A stretch of DNA of 64,000 nt from a virus, in IMG/VR virus record IMGVR_UViG_3300035698_014029, positions 1 to 64,000 of that record; one strand, written 5' to 3'. Of the stretch, positions 1 through 9,718 are shown one piece after another. Positions within the stretch are counted from its first letter, which is position 1; each line of letters starts with the position of its first letter. Under the pieces are notes generated by a model. That model saw only the letters and a list, made by a program, of their open reading frames with translations, did not search any database and was not told the origin of the DNA. A program made the translations under genes and the position numbers.

Positions 1-1
1 A

Positions 2-511
2 ATGAAGATAAAAGATATAATAAAGTTGCATAATGCACATTTAAACGCCAATTATAATGGCAGGTTTTTTGCATATGCTATTACCAAGAACAAACCAATT
101 CTTGAGTTAGAGATAGAAAAGATAAAAGAGTTTAGAACATTCAGTGAAAGAATGTCTGAATTTATAAAAAAGATAGATGATCTTAAGAAAGACTTCTGTA
201 AGAAAGACGATGAAGGACAACCTATACTTACACCTAATCCAATAGCTGGTAAAAACGCAGCTACTTATGATATAGAAGGTGTTCAAGATGAAAATAGTGA
301 TTTTAGAAAAGCTGTATCTGCTTTAGAATTAGAGTATGCAGAAGATGTAAAAGATCAAGAGAATAAAGATAAAGAGTATATTGAGGTATTTTTAGAGACA
401 GAGATTGAACTACCTTTAGTTAAAATTCCATTCGAAGAATTACCAGAAAATATATCTCAAGAAGTTCTCGAAGGCCTCATTGACATTATCGAAGAACCAA
501 TAAATAAATAA
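2..511 (+). CDS. Hypothetical phage protein, possibly DUF1617-like
   Basis: 169-residue soluble, acidic protein. The N-terminus opens with a short helix (KIKDIIKLHNAH), then a charged helical stretch (about residues 35-65), then an ILTPNP loop and a second helical region ending in many acidic residues. This order faintly recalls the DUF1617 family of phage structural-module proteins, but I cannot confirm it by eye. The first ATG is at the very edge of the window, so a start further upstream cannot be excluded. It is followed after 2 bases by the next gene, which points to one transcript with the virion genes downstream. Function unknown. Confidence 0.6.
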   Translation: MKIKDIIKLHNAHLNANYNGRFFAYAITKNKPILELEIEKIKEFRTFSERMSEFIKKIDDLKKDFCKKDDEGQPILTPNPIAGKNAATYDIEGVQDENSDFRKAVSALELEYAEDVKDQENKDKEYIEVFLETEIELPLVKIPFEELPENISQEVLEGLIDIIEEPINK

Positions 512-513
512 AC

Positions 514-804
514 ATGGCAGCAGCAACGCAGACAGATGTTACTAACTATAGAAGTTATATTCGACAAGAATTTTCTAGGTATGGCAATCAATTAGCTAAT
601 TGGCATCAGCAAGGCAATAAGCCTGACTTTTCCAAAGAGGTTAAGTTTGTGCTATTACAAGCGTATGTTGAGATTGCTGAACTGTGGTTAGATCAATGGG
701 ATTCTACTACTGATGAAAACTTTTTCACAATAGCAGAATTTGAAGATATAATGAGACACATAAACGCAATATGTAATTCTTTCCTTTGGTTAGAATTAGA
801 ATAA
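514..804 (+). CDS. Small acidic hypothetical protein
   Basis: 96 residues, mostly helical, rich in Trp and acidic residues towards the C-terminus (LWLDQWDSTTDENFF). No signal peptide, membrane segment or known motif is visible. It starts 2 bases after the upstream stop with an A-rich leader (AATAAATAAAC) and no Shine-Dalgarno sequence. It is followed by a leader made of AAATA repeats before the large virion protein at 829. Its place at the head of a structural block suggests a virion or assembly role, by context only. Confidence 0.6.
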   Translation: MAAATQTDVTNYRSYIRQEFSRYGNQLANWHQQGNKPDFSKEVKFVLLQAYVEIAELWLDQWDSTTDENFFTIAEFEDIMRHINAICNSFLWLELE

Positions 805-828
805 TAAATAAACAAATAAATAAATAAA

Positions 829-2229
829 ATGGCTTCTTTAAGTACAACCAAAAGAGTTACTCCTAGAGCACAAGAATTCGTCGCATTTTTCGATGAAGAT
901 GGAGTAGCCAAGGTAAACATAGAAGGTACTGTAGCTATAGACGATGAAAGTTTAGTCGCTAATATAAATGTAGATAGTTCATCTGCATCATATGGCGGAA
1001 CTTATATAGGCAAAGCATCAACCGCAACTAACGGAGATTTTGATGTAGCTTATGCGTCAGTAGAAACATTGACCTTTAGTAATTATCCAGCAGGGGTTAG
1101 TGCCCTGGATGCGGATGATATAGAGCTAGTTCGTCAGATTGACACTAGCGGCGCGGTTGTAGAAAGTTACACTAGGGATGATGCTACAATGTCTATTGCA
1201 GGCGATGTACTCACAGTTAGTGGAGCTAACTTTGGCGCAGCAGATTCTTTCGTAATATTAACCAATATTCAATCAAGTAGTTCTGATTCAGGCACTTCCG
1301 TTGGAGGAGGTAATAATACATATAGTAATGCTAGTGGTGATTTCACTGCTGCTATTACAGATGCAACGACTAACATAACTATTACAGGATTAACTTTTAC
1401 ATTAGAAGATAAGAATGTAGCAATTGGCGCTATTAAGAAGATTGATTCTTCTGGTATAGTAACTAATGTTGCATTGACTGATATATCAGTAGCTGGTAGT
1501 GTTATAACATTAACTGATGAACCAGACTTTGCTACTGGAGATATAGTAGTAGTTAGTTTAATAGGTCCTGATAAAGCATATGATTCAGGTACAGATAGTC
1601 AAACGTCTACTGTATTGAATCCAGAATATGCTCATTACACTTCTTCAGAACAACTTATATCAGAGACTAATCTGTTAGGGTTGAAAGGAACTAGTAATGG
1701 TACTGATGTAGATACATTAACAATTGCCGCTGCAACTTTGCTAGAGGCTAATGTTGCTATTGGTTATACAGCTCATCAAACAGATGATACTGCAACAGCC
1801 TTAGTTGAGTCTTGGACAAGTACTTCTGAAATAGAAACTGCTACATTGAGTGGAGCTGCAACATGGGATACTAAAGCTTATTCAGTTCCTTATGTAGAAC
1901 GATACGAGATACCTATGGAAGGTTATAACTTTATGACTTTACATTGGAAGTTATATGCAACTACTTTTTGTAACGCCTACTTTAAAATATATGGCACATT
2001 GAATAGTGATGCAACAACTACTGACGATGATGATTGGGTTAATCTATCTGAAAAAATCTTAGGCGATAGCGATGGTATTTCCGTTGCTATTGGAACTACA
2101 GAAGAAGACATGGCTATAATTGATACACCAACAACTATGTTAAAGTACATGGCTAAGTTGGTTGTTGAAAGTAGTTCAGCAAGTCCAAATACAAATTCAT
2201 TCTCAGTATTCATTAAGAAATCAAGCTAA
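829..2229 (+). CDS. Putative virion structural protein with duplicated beta domain
   Basis: 466 residues, rich in Ser, Thr, Asp, Ala and Val, with no signal peptide or membrane segment; the composition is that of an all-beta virion or fibre protein. An approximately 80-residue unit appears twice: residues about 68-145 (GDFDVAY... then IELVRQIDTSG... then VLTVSGANFGAADSFVILTN) and about 165-245 (GDFTAAI... then IGAIKKIDSSG... then VITLTDEPDFATGDIVVVSL). Its base composition is visibly richer in GC (GGC, GCG and ACC codons) than the capsid and replication genes, a sign of separate ancestry. The leader is a run of AAATA units. Exact role (tail appendage or capsid decoration) is not known. Confidence 0.65.
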   Translation: MASLSTTKRVTPRAQEFVAFFDEDGVAKVNIEGTVAIDDESLVANINVDSSSASYGGTYIGKASTATNGDFDVAYASVETLTFSNYPAGVSALDADDIELVRQIDTSGAVVESYTRDDATMSIAGDVLTVSGANFGAADSFVILTNIQSSSSDSGTSVGGGNNTYSNASGDFTAAITDATTNITITGLTFTLEDKNVAIGAIKKIDSSGIVTNVALTDISVAGSVITLTDEPDFATGDIVVVSLIGPDKAYDSGTDSQTSTVLNPEYAHYTSSEQLISETNLLGLKGTSNGTDVDTLTIAAATLLEANVAIGYTAHQTDDTATALVESWTSTSEIETATLSGAATWDTKAYSVPYVERYEIPMEGYNFMTLHWKLYATTFCNAYFKIYGTLNSDATTTDDDDWVNLSEKILGDSDGISVAIGTTEEDMAIIDTPTTMLKYMAKLVVESSSASPNTNSFSVFIKKSS

Positions 2230-2239
2230 AAATAAGATT

Positions 2240-3256
2240 ATGGCAAATTGGTTAAGTAGAAATTTAGCAAGACTAGGCACCGGCGATTGGCATACACAAA
2301 ATCAGCCTACTGCCGATAGTGCTAGTAACGATCATGTCCAGGATGTGGTTGGAAACAAAACAGATACAGTTGGCGGTGATTCTATTATTGCTGGTAGTAA
2401 ACGTATAGAAGCAGATCTATCTAATGCGACAGATGGATTAGGGGCACTCAAGACGCTAATAGATAATTTGAATGATGTTTCCACAACACAAGTTAATACA
2501 GAAGTAGATGGCGCATTAAATACAATTGTCCCAGCTGCTCCAACAGCAGGTAGTATAAATGATGCCCTTAGTAAGGCTTCGGGAGGGAATACGTTTGACA
2601 AAGCCACAGACTCTTTAGAGGCTATTGCGGATTCAGTAGGCACAGGTTCGTTAGAGTTAGTTGCAGACGCAGGTAGTACAGCTACAAATATTGTTGATGC
2701 AGCAGCATTAACTCACGCTACAACTAATTGGTTTAGGAACGCCATGTTAGTTTCAATGGATGGAGATAATATAGGACAAGCTAGAAGAATTGTAGCCTTT
2801 ACGACAGGTACAGATTCAGTGGATGTATATCCAGCTTTCCTTGCCGCTCCTACAGCAGATGATAAATTCTTATTAATTTCATCATGGCAGCCTAATGTAT
2901 TAGATCAGCAACCTAATGTTGCAGTTACTGAAGCAGTGGGGACTACCCCTGTAGATGTATTTGATTTGAATACAGCAGGATTAACTTATCATGTAAATAA
3001 TTTGATATTAAAATGTGCTGATCCAGGAGCCGAAACCGTAACGGTCACTTTGACTGAATTGGTAAATGACGCGCCTGTAGCAGTAGATACATTTGATATT
3101 ACAACTGCTAATTATGCAAGTTACTTTTCATTATATGATATGTTTAGTAGAAATCGTTTAGCTGGAGATGATATTCAAGTTTCAATGGTAGCGAGTGCAG
3201 ATAATGCGTATGCTGTCACTGGACAATATCAATACGCAGAAACTTATACAGCATAA
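2240..3256 (+). CDS. Putative virion structural protein
   Basis: 338 residues beginning MANWLSRNLARLGTGDWHT. I chose ATG 2240 over an in-frame ATG at 2162, because 2162 would overlap the upstream gene by about 70 bases and 2240 has an A-rich leader. The N-terminal third is Ala, Thr and Asp rich with a helical stretch (LSNATDGLGALKTLIDNL); the C-terminal part (from about residue 230) is a compact beta domain (VAVTEAVGTTPVDVFDLNTA... VTVTLTEL). No catalytic motif. The GC-rich codon use matches the gene before it, so the two probably arrived together. Likely a tail or appendage component by context. Confidence 0.6.
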   Translation: MANWLSRNLARLGTGDWHTQNQPTADSASNDHVQDVVGNKTDTVGGDSIIAGSKRIEADLSNATDGLGALKTLIDNLNDVSTTQVNTEVDGALNTIVPAAPTAGSINDALSKASGGNTFDKATDSLEAIADSVGTGSLELVADAGSTATNIVDAAALTHATTNWFRNAMLVSMDGDNIGQARRIVAFTTGTDSVDVYPAFLAAPTADDKFLLISSWQPNVLDQQPNVAVTEAVGTTPVDVFDLNTAGLTYHVNNLILKCADPGAETVTVTLTELVNDAPVAVDTFDITTANYASYFSLYDMFSRNRLAGDDIQVSMVASADNAYAVTGQYQYAETYTA

Positions 3257-3266
3257 TAAATAAATT

Positions 3267-4865
3267 ATGGGAGCATTTACAAGTAAAGCTACAGGTAATT
3301 GGGATGCAGAAAGTACTACCACGTGGAATGAAGCAGGGCATCCTATAGCAGGAGATACTGTAACAGTTCAAAATGGGCACACTATTACATTGAATAGTGC
3401 TACAGCTTGTTCAACGCTTACTATTGATACAGGAGGTGTTTTAACTGATGCTACAAATAATCAAGGATTGACAATTTCAGGATTGACAGAGGTAGCAGGA
3501 ACATTAACTTGTGGAACTGCTGCTATGAGCTTTGGTAGTGGAGTGATTACAACAACATATTCGATTATTCTTAATAACGGAGGAGTATTTGTTGGTGGGT
3601 CTGGAACGCATACGGCAGGTTCGTTTTGCGGTGGAACTGGTAGTAATGTTACATATACCTCTGGTGTAATGACCCTAGATGGCGAGAACACTTCTGCTGG
3701 TGCTGTACAAATCCTATCTAATTCAATGACGTTTGACGATGGAAATGGTACTATAACATGTACCTACACAGGCGACGATACCATTTTCGATATGGGCGGA
3801 GAAACACACTATAACCTGATAATTAATGCAGCGGCTACCATTTACACATTGAGAGATTCTGGAACGTTTGCTAATAATTTGACGATTACTGCGGGAACAT
3901 TTGATACTGGGATTGATAATTTAACAGTAACAGGATTAACAAATGTATCAGGAACACTTATTTGTAATGCTTCAATTTGTAGTTTTGGTAGTGGTGTTAC
4001 TAATAATTTTGCTTTAACAGTAATTGGTACATTTATAGGGGGAAGTGGTACACATACAATGGGTTCGTTTTTCTTAGATAATGGAACTGCAACATTTACA
4101 TCTGGTGTTACAACATTAAATTCACGACAATTATCAAGTGTAGCGTTTGGTTCAGAGAATGGAACTTTTAATCATGGAAGCGGTACAATAACATTTACAA
4201 TGGCTAATTATCAGCTTATATATGATTTGACAAATACTGCAAAAACTTTTTATAATTTAATTATTAATAAAGCATCTAATCTTGTACAGTTTTCAAATAA
4301 TAGTGGTTATACGTTAACTGTAGCAAATGATTTTACAATTACTTCAGGAGAATTTGATACCTCTGAAAGAACAGGAGGAACAAGTAGGGATTTAATAGTA
4401 ACAGGAAATTTATCAAATACTGGAACGTTTACCCCTAATGCTTCATTAGTAACATTAAATGGTACAGCACAAAGCTTAACTGGTAGTTGGACATTTTGGA
4501 GTTTCACTAAAGCAATAACTGTTACAGATAAACTTACATTTGACAATACAGCAACATATACTTTTGGTGGAAATGTTACATTAAATGGGACAGCAGGAAA
4601 TATATTATCTCTTGCATCAGACAGTACAGGAGTTGCTTTTGATTTTATAATGAGTGCAGGAGCAGTAAAAACTAATTTAGATTATTTAGCTGTTAAAGAT
4701 TCAGATGCAAGTAGTTCAGATGTAGGTCATAAACCAATAGCACCTACTAATTCAACAGATGTAAGCGGTAATACAGATTGGTTTGGAGCAGCACCAACAC
4801 CACCAACATCTACAACAGGAAAAGGTGGATTTAGAGCAAAAAGAATAATAATAAGTGGAATTTAA
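3267..4865 (+). CDS. Beta-helix adhesin-like virion protein (tail fibre candidate)
   Basis: 532 residues made of short Thr, Gly and Asn rich beta repeats, the pattern of right-handed beta-helix surface proteins. The N-terminus (GNWDAESTTTWNE... GDTVTVQNGHTITL) matches the way bacterial and phage beta-helix adhesins with a G8-like cap begin. A larger unit recurs: SFGSGVITTTYSI... GGSGTHTAGSF near residues 90-120, and SFGSGVTNNFAL... GGSGTHTMGSF near 235-270. No signal peptide. Probably a receptor-binding or fibre component displayed on the particle. The C-terminus is basic (KGGFRAKRIIISGI). GC content falls through this gene towards the genome average. Confidence 0.6.
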   Translation: MGAFTSKATGNWDAESTTTWNEAGHPIAGDTVTVQNGHTITLNSATACSTLTIDTGGVLTDATNNQGLTISGLTEVAGTLTCGTAAMSFGSGVITTTYSIILNNGGVFVGGSGTHTAGSFCGGTGSNVTYTSGVMTLDGENTSAGAVQILSNSMTFDDGNGTITCTYTGDDTIFDMGGETHYNLIINAAATIYTLRDSGTFANNLTITAGTFDTGIDNLTVTGLTNVSGTLICNASICSFGSGVTNNFALTVIGTFIGGSGTHTMGSFFLDNGTATFTSGVTTLNSRQLSSVAFGSENGTFNHGSGTITFTMANYQLIYDLTNTAKTFYNLIINKASNLVQFSNNSGYTLTVANDFTITSGEFDTSERTGGTSRDLIVTGNLSNTGTFTPNASLVTLNGTAQSLTGSWTFWSFTKAITVTDKLTFDNTATYTFGGNVTLNGTAGNILSLASDSTGVAFDFIMSAGAVKTNLDYLAVKDSDASSSDVGHKPIAPTNSTDVSGNTDWFGAAPTPPTSTTGKGGFRAKRIIISGI

Positions 4866-4876
4866 AAAGTATAATT

Positions 4877-5458
4877 ATGAATATAAAAAACAAATATGAA
4901 TTTTTAAAGCTTTTTAATGAGGCTTTATCTGAAGAAAATAATGATATAAATTCATTACATTCACATGTTGATAGGATTGGAGGTCACGTATTATCTAATG
5001 ATATAACTATATCAGCAAATAATACATCAGCAAATATAGATTGTTTTCAAATAACAGGGAGTATAGAAATTTTGCGTATTTATGGAGCAATTAAAACAAT
5101 TACTACTTTAGCGAATTGTACTGCTGCATACTTTGATTTATTTACAGCAGGAGATGCTGCGGATGTGATTACTAAAAATAATGGAGTACTTTCTGGAATG
5201 GCAGTAGGAACTTTTTTTACAAAAGAAGCTGTAAAAACGGAAACGATGACTGTTATTAATAATGCTACAATAAGTGTTACAGAACCAGCTACAAATAAGA
5301 AAACATTTACACCATTTATTGTAACACAAAAAACAGGAGCAGATACATTTATCAGATTTAATTACACAACATCTGATGCTCCTGCAAATGCTGTATTTAC
5401 TGTTTATGTAGAATATAGAGAACCGCCAAATGAAGGAGGAAGTATAGTAGCTGTTTAA
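4877..5458 (+). CDS. Putative virion protein
   Basis: 193 residues. A short helical N-terminus (KNKYEFLKLFNEALSEENND) is followed by an all-beta body with Thr, Ala and Asn rich strands, ending YVEYREPPNEGGSIVAV. The helical head plus beta body is a common layout for small fibre or decoration proteins that bind the particle through the N-terminus. It sits 11 bases after the beta-helix protein and uses an A-rich leader. No known family recognised. Confidence 0.55.
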   Translation: MNIKNKYEFLKLFNEALSEENNDINSLHSHVDRIGGHVLSNDITISANNTSANIDCFQITGSIEILRIYGAIKTITTLANCTAAYFDLFTAGDAADVITKNNGVLSGMAVGTFFTKEAVKTETMTVINNATISVTEPATNKKTFTPFIVTQKTGADTFIRFNYTTSDAPANAVFTVYVEYREPPNEGGSIVAV

Positions 5459-5481
5459 TATAAATTTAAAACATTAAAGAT

Positions 5482-5862
5482 ATGAGTTTATTTATAATAC
5501 AAAAAGAACCAGTAGCCCAACCAGAAAAGACTTCTGAAACGGCAATGGCAATTTATGAAAAGTTAAAGGAATTTAAGGGCGATATAAGCGCTGTATTTTC
5601 AAGCGGAGCTGGTTATCCAGTGAGTTGGATAAAGTGGGTACATAAGGATGCAAAGAGGCTTGAAAAGGAATTATTAGCTATTGTGCGGGATAATAAGATT
5701 ATCACAGTTACCCAAGCGGCTAAATTATTAAATAGTTCTTATTTAACTATTACCACAGTAGGTTTAGACATCATACATTACAATCCTACATATGATGAGG
5801 ATAGAACGTTTAACCAATTCAAAGCTATATATTATGTAGCACCACCAGTAATTGAAGAATAA
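5482..5862 (+). CDS. Hypothetical protein in fibre module
   Basis: 126 residues, mixed alpha/beta. A helical part (SETAMAIYEKLKEFKGD) is followed by DKAKR-type basic residues and a region that looks like a small helix-turn-helix (IITVTQAAKLLNSSYLTITT), which might be chance. The last base of the stop codon is the first base of the next ATG (TAATG), implying translational coupling to the LamG-like protein downstream. Function unknown. Confidence 0.55.
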   Translation: MSLFIIQKEPVAQPEKTSETAMAIYEKLKEFKGDISAVFSSGAGYPVSWIKWVHKDAKRLEKELLAIVRDNKIITVTQAAKLLNSSYLTITTVGLDIIHYNPTYDEDRTFNQFKAIYYVAPPVIEE

Positions 5863-6890
5863 TGAAAGAGTCAAAATCTTCTGGAGATAATAATTGGATA
5901 TTATATGATCCTTTATTGGATGAATATTCAGTTCGTAGATTAGGAGCAACACCTACATCTGTTACTTTTGACCAAGGAACGGGAATTTTTGGAGGTACAG
6001 CTAGTAAAATAGTTTACCTTGCTAAAAGGGGTGTTAAATCGGTTCGAATAAAGATTGCATTAACCACTACCACAGAAGATATATTAAAATTAAGCTCCTC
6101 ACATAATATAGTAGTAAGTGCAGGAACAATAACAGCAAATGGATTTTCAAGCCCTACAATTTACGTTGATGGGGCTGCAACTGCAACAGTAACAACAGCA
6201 AGTAAAGAAATAGTAGTAACAACTGCAACGGCTTTCACTGCTGATGATATTCAATTAGGATATGTTTCAAGTTATTTGGATGGGATAGTAGATTTATTCG
6301 GGTTAAATAATACAACTCTTACGGCTAGTTATATTTCAAACCTATATAATAACAAGACCTATATAGAATTACCTGACAAGATAAGTTCAACAGTTTCTAA
6401 ATTATTAGATGTACACGCATTAAACGGAATTATTCAAACAAAATACGCTGATATAACTAATACTGATATTGTAGCCCACAAAGAAGGGGGTAATGTATAT
6501 TCAATGTATTTCGATACTGCAAAAGGAGTATTTGGGAATATTGGTACTATTGGTTCATTAAACCTAATCTTATTTTATGATGGAACAGATCAGGATGGAA
6601 TAATTGATTTGGATGGTGGCACAAATACAGTAGAACATGCAAGTGGTACGCTGACTTATTGGGGTGATAATGCATATATTAATGGTGTTGATACTGATAC
6701 ATTAAGTATGGGTGTGAATTATATAACTATTATAGATAATACTGGAACGGCTGCAAGTGCTTTTCAGATTGGGTATGATGATACTAATTATTTTGGGGGG
6801 AAGATTGGGCGATGTACCGTTTATTCTGGTGTTGAAAGTTTAGCCCAACACTCACAGTTTCGTTCATCAAATAAAAAATACTTTAGATAA
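5862..6890 (+). CDS. LamG/concanavalin-like virion protein
   Basis: 342 residues, beta-rich. The C-terminal approximately 130 residues carry a module with GTLTYWGDNAYINGVDTDT followed by a strand and FGGKIGRCTVYSGV, the typical end of a jelly-roll LamG-like domain (a strand pair followed by a statement of surface features). The same module is seen in the next gene (GTLSYAEFDNAYVDGVDSNT), so the two are related. It overlaps both neighbours by 1 base (TAATG junctions), so three genes in a row are translationally coupled. Likely a glycan-binding tail component; inference from fold and context. Confidence 0.6.
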   Translation: MKESKSSGDNNWILYDPLLDEYSVRRLGATPTSVTFDQGTGIFGGTASKIVYLAKRGVKSVRIKIALTTTTEDILKLSSSHNIVVSAGTITANGFSSPTIYVDGAATATVTTASKEIVVTTATAFTADDIQLGYVSSYLDGIVDLFGLNNTTLTASYISNLYNNKTYIELPDKISSTVSKLLDVHALNGIIQTKYADITNTDIVAHKEGGNVYSMYFDTAKGVFGNIGTIGSLNLILFYDGTDQDGIIDLDGGTNTVEHASGTLTYWGDNAYINGVDTDTLSMGVNYITIIDNTGTAASAFQIGYDDTNYFGGKIGRCTVYSGVESLAQHSQFRSSNKKYFR

Positions 6891-8647
6891 TGAGTAAAAT
6901 ATTTTCATTCAATAGAAAGAGTAATGGATTATACATAGATTCAATAAGTAAAGGAGTTTTATCAGGTTCTAAAGGGGAATTCAAAAAAACTTCAAAAGGA
7001 TATGCTTGGGAGGGGAATGGTATTGATTCTGAACTAGGTTTCATTAATATAAGTACAAATGATTTTCTTGGTTTATATGGAAGTATTACTCTAGTAAGTG
7101 CGTTTAAGATTACAAAAATACCTACAATTTCCAAGGGGGGTTCCTTATTTTTAAAAGGATCAACTACTAATTCATGGGGAATACAGGTTCAAAATAGTGG
7201 TGGTATATTACAAATTACAGGAGGTATTAGGGGAAATACCGTTAAAATTACAACTAGTAATATTTTATTAAATAAATGGTATTTAGTTGTATTAGAACTT
7301 AATGAAGCTAATTCTCAAATGTATATCAATAATGAAGGTCAAGGAGTTGTTGATCTAAGTGGGCATGGGTATTCAGCTACAAGTGATCGTATTACATCAT
7401 TTTCTCATGATATACTTGCTGGCACTGGTGAATTTATTGAAGGTGATTTACTTTATAATAGTATATATTCAGGTACTTTAACAACTAAAGAACGCAACGA
7501 TCTATACATTGACTTCCTCCGAAACAAAGGCACTGGAAGTTCACCATTTAAAAAGGACTTTCCTAATAAACCTACAGATTTAGGGTTTGATGATAAAGTT
7601 AAAGCAGCATATCGTTTCACAGAGGGTGTAAATGATACTGATATAACTAATAACGGATATTTAGCAACAGGAACAGCTAATTTTCTTACTAAGAATGGTA
7701 AAAAATATAATGGTACAAATTCCAAATCAGTAATTGGGAATTTAGGGAATATTTATGGGTTTTCATGTAGAATTAAATTATCATCTACATCTGAAAAGAT
7801 AATCGAAGGTGCAGCAAATGATAAGATGGTTTTTGCAAATGCAGGAACATTGAGCTATGCCGAGTTTGATAATGCATATGTGGATGGAGTAGATAGTAAT
7901 ACAATTTCAGCGGATACTTGGGTTTCTTTAAGTATTACAAGTTCAACAGTAGTTGATTTTTCAGCATGTACTTTAGCTTTGAATAATGCCACTTATGGAG
8001 AATTTGAGATTGCAGATTTAAGATTTCATACAAGGGAATGGACAGCAGCAGAGATGGTACAATACCATAATGACTTTATTCGTACGGTAATTGATGTTGA
8101 CTACAGACAAGATGCAGTAGGAATTTTTCCTAGAAATTTCGATCGTGGACCAGGAACATTTACTGTACAAGAAAGTGATGGGACAGATGGTTTAGATATT
8201 GGAACAAAATTTTTGCAATGTGATTCAGTAGGAAATTGTGCAATACAAAGTAAAACAGCTTACGGAGAATGGGAGTTTGATATTTATAATAAAGGAACAT
8301 TATCTATAAGATTTATAAGCGCAGATACACTTGGAATTACAAATTTATATCTGGTAACCTTTTATTCAGATGGAAGATTAAGACTTAGAAAAGATGGAAC
8401 TAATTTAATTTCAAAATTAGCTGGTTATTTAAGTCTTAATACACACTATCGAATTAAAGTGACAAGAACAAAAAGTGGGTTATTTACTGTATATATAAAA
8501 GGTGGAACATTTGGAAATAATGATTGGACAACTGTAGGTTCTGTGATAGAGAATACATATACTGAAAGTAATTATATTGTCCTATATTCCTCAGTTGTAG
8601 GTGGTAGTGTAGGAAAATTCAAAGTACAAAATGAAATAAGACAATAA
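6890..8647 (+). CDS. Two-domain LamG-like receptor-binding protein candidate
   Basis: 585 residues with at least three beta modules. Residues about 20-205 form one LamG-like jelly roll ending in FIEGDLLYNSIYSGTLTTKE; about 225-400 form a second with GTLSYAEFDNAYVDGVDSNT and ADLRFHTREWTAAEMVQYHN; the C-terminal 180 residues form a third beta domain (WEFDIYNKGTLSIRFISADT... LKVTRTKSGLFTVYIKGG type). Known members of this fold bind sugars or act as particle-surface lectins. Coupled to the upstream gene by a 1-base overlap. Probably host adsorption; not proven. Confidence 0.6.
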   Translation: MSKIFSFNRKSNGLYIDSISKGVLSGSKGEFKKTSKGYAWEGNGIDSELGFINISTNDFLGLYGSITLVSAFKITKIPTISKGGSLFLKGSTTNSWGIQVQNSGGILQITGGIRGNTVKITTSNILLNKWYLVVLELNEANSQMYINNEGQGVVDLSGHGYSATSDRITSFSHDILAGTGEFIEGDLLYNSIYSGTLTTKERNDLYIDFLRNKGTGSSPFKKDFPNKPTDLGFDDKVKAAYRFTEGVNDTDITNNGYLATGTANFLTKNGKKYNGTNSKSVIGNLGNIYGFSCRIKLSSTSEKIIEGAANDKMVFANAGTLSYAEFDNAYVDGVDSNTISADTWVSLSITSSTVVDFSACTLALNNATYGEFEIADLRFHTREWTAAEMVQYHNDFIRTVIDVDYRQDAVGIFPRNFDRGPGTFTVQESDGTDGLDIGTKFLQCDSVGNCAIQSKTAYGEWEFDIYNKGTLSIRFISADTLGITNLYLVTFYSDGRLRLRKDGTNLISKLAGYLSLNTHYRIKVTRTKSGLFTVYIKGGTFGNNDWTTVGSVIENTYTESNYIVLYSSVVGGSVGKFKVQNEIRQ

Positions 8648-8713
8648 TAAAAATGAAAATATAATTAAAAAACAATATTCGATAAAAAAGATTTATAATT
8701 TATTAAAAATATA

Positions 8714-9097
8714 ATGTCAAATAATGAAATTCAAAATATAGTAAAGGAAACTATAAAGCAGCAAAATAAACAATCAACAAGTTTACAAGGTTGGGTAAAA
8801 GTAATTATTATGTTTATTTTTATTCCTATTTTAACCGTTTATTCATCATTTAGAGTAATGGAGTGGAGAATTTGTAAGGTAGAGGATAGTTTTACTGAAA
8901 TAAAAACAAATCTTAGTGAGAAAGTGAATGTTGTTTGGTATGAAAGATATATTATTGGTCAAAAGGAATTAATTGAACGTTTAGAGGCAAATATTAATGA
9001 TGGAGATATTGAACTTGAACGTAAAATAAATGAAGTAAAAGAATATCTCGATAAACTTGTGAAAGAAAAAAAGTTATATTATAGAAGCAATACATAA
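8714..9097 (+). CDS. Small membrane protein with coiled coil
   Basis: 127 residues: a polar N-terminus (about 1-25), one hydrophobic segment (VKVIIMFIFIPILTVYSSF, about residues 28-46), then a long charged helix that looks like a coiled coil (IIGQKELIERLEANINDGD... ERKINEVKEYLDKLVKEKK). One membrane span followed by a coiled coil fits inner-membrane spanins or holin-associated proteins, but phage lysis genes are too diverse to call it. It lies between the fibre block and the capsid block, a frequent place for lysis or accessory genes. Confidence 0.6.
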   Translation: MSNNEIQNIVKETIKQQNKQSTSLQGWVKVIIMFIFIPILTVYSSFRVMEWRICKVEDSFTEIKTNLSEKVNVVWYERYIIGQKELIERLEANINDGDIELERKINEVKEYLDKLVKEKKLYYRSNT

Positions 9098-9142
9098 TAT
9101 ATATATAAACAATATTTGGGAAGTAATTATAAAAATGAAATA

Positions 9143-9685
9143 ATGACTAAAATTGAAGAAAGAATTCAAGAAAAAAATTTGGAAAGAGTAAACAGTATTT
9201 ATTACCGATTTACAAATGACCATGAATTAATAAAAGGAGTGGCTAATGATCTTGGATATACAGCTGATTTAAATATCAATAAAAAAGGTAAAGAAATCAA
9301 AGAGAAATTATCTACAGATATTATTACTACAAATAGTAAAAAATCAGATTGTTTTGCTGAAATGAAAATTTATATAAGTAAAATAAAGATTGCTCCTATT
9401 ATAGATATTTCAAACGAATACCCAGCAAAAGAGTATTCTAATGTATTAAAAATAGTACCTTATAGATATTGTAGAACTCAGATGTATCCAGAAGGAAGTA
9501 CTTATGAAACATTGGAAGATGAAGATAAAGTAAAGATTACTAATATGGTTAAATATAATCAAATAGTAAATGATTATATTAGAATAAGTATAGAGGTAAT
9601 AAAATTAAATACTGTTATAAATAATCTTCAAGATAATAAAAGTTATAAATTAAGTTTGGAGTTAGCGAGTAAATTAGGATTTTAA
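9143..9685 (+). CDS. Hypothetical protein upstream of capsid module
   Basis: 180 residues beginning MTKIEERIQEKNLERVNSIY. An upstream in-frame TTG at 9116 exists, but ATG 9143 has the usual A-rich leader (AAAAATGAAATA) and is preferred. The protein is charged and mostly helical, with a proline-containing segment (YSNVLKIVPYRYCRTQMYPEGS) in the middle and a helical C-terminus (IRISIEVIKLNTVINNLQ). No known motif. Too short to be a portal protein. Confidence 0.55.
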   Translation: MTKIEERIQEKNLERVNSIYYRFTNDHELIKGVANDLGYTADLNINKKGKEIKEKLSTDIITTNSKKSDCFAEMKIYISKIKIAPIIDISNEYPAKEYSNVLKIVPYRYCRTQMYPEGSTYETLEDEDKVKITNMVKYNQIVNDYIRISIEVIKLNTVINNLQDNKSYKLSLELASKLGF

Positions 9686-9718
9686 TAAATGTTATAATTG
9701 ATCATTAATATTATAAAT

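Noticed and set aside
806-828. AAATA tandem units before 829 as a microsatellite or CRISPR-like repeat
   Set aside because: Similar A-rich leaders precede many genes here and are better explained as Bacteroidota-type translation leaders.
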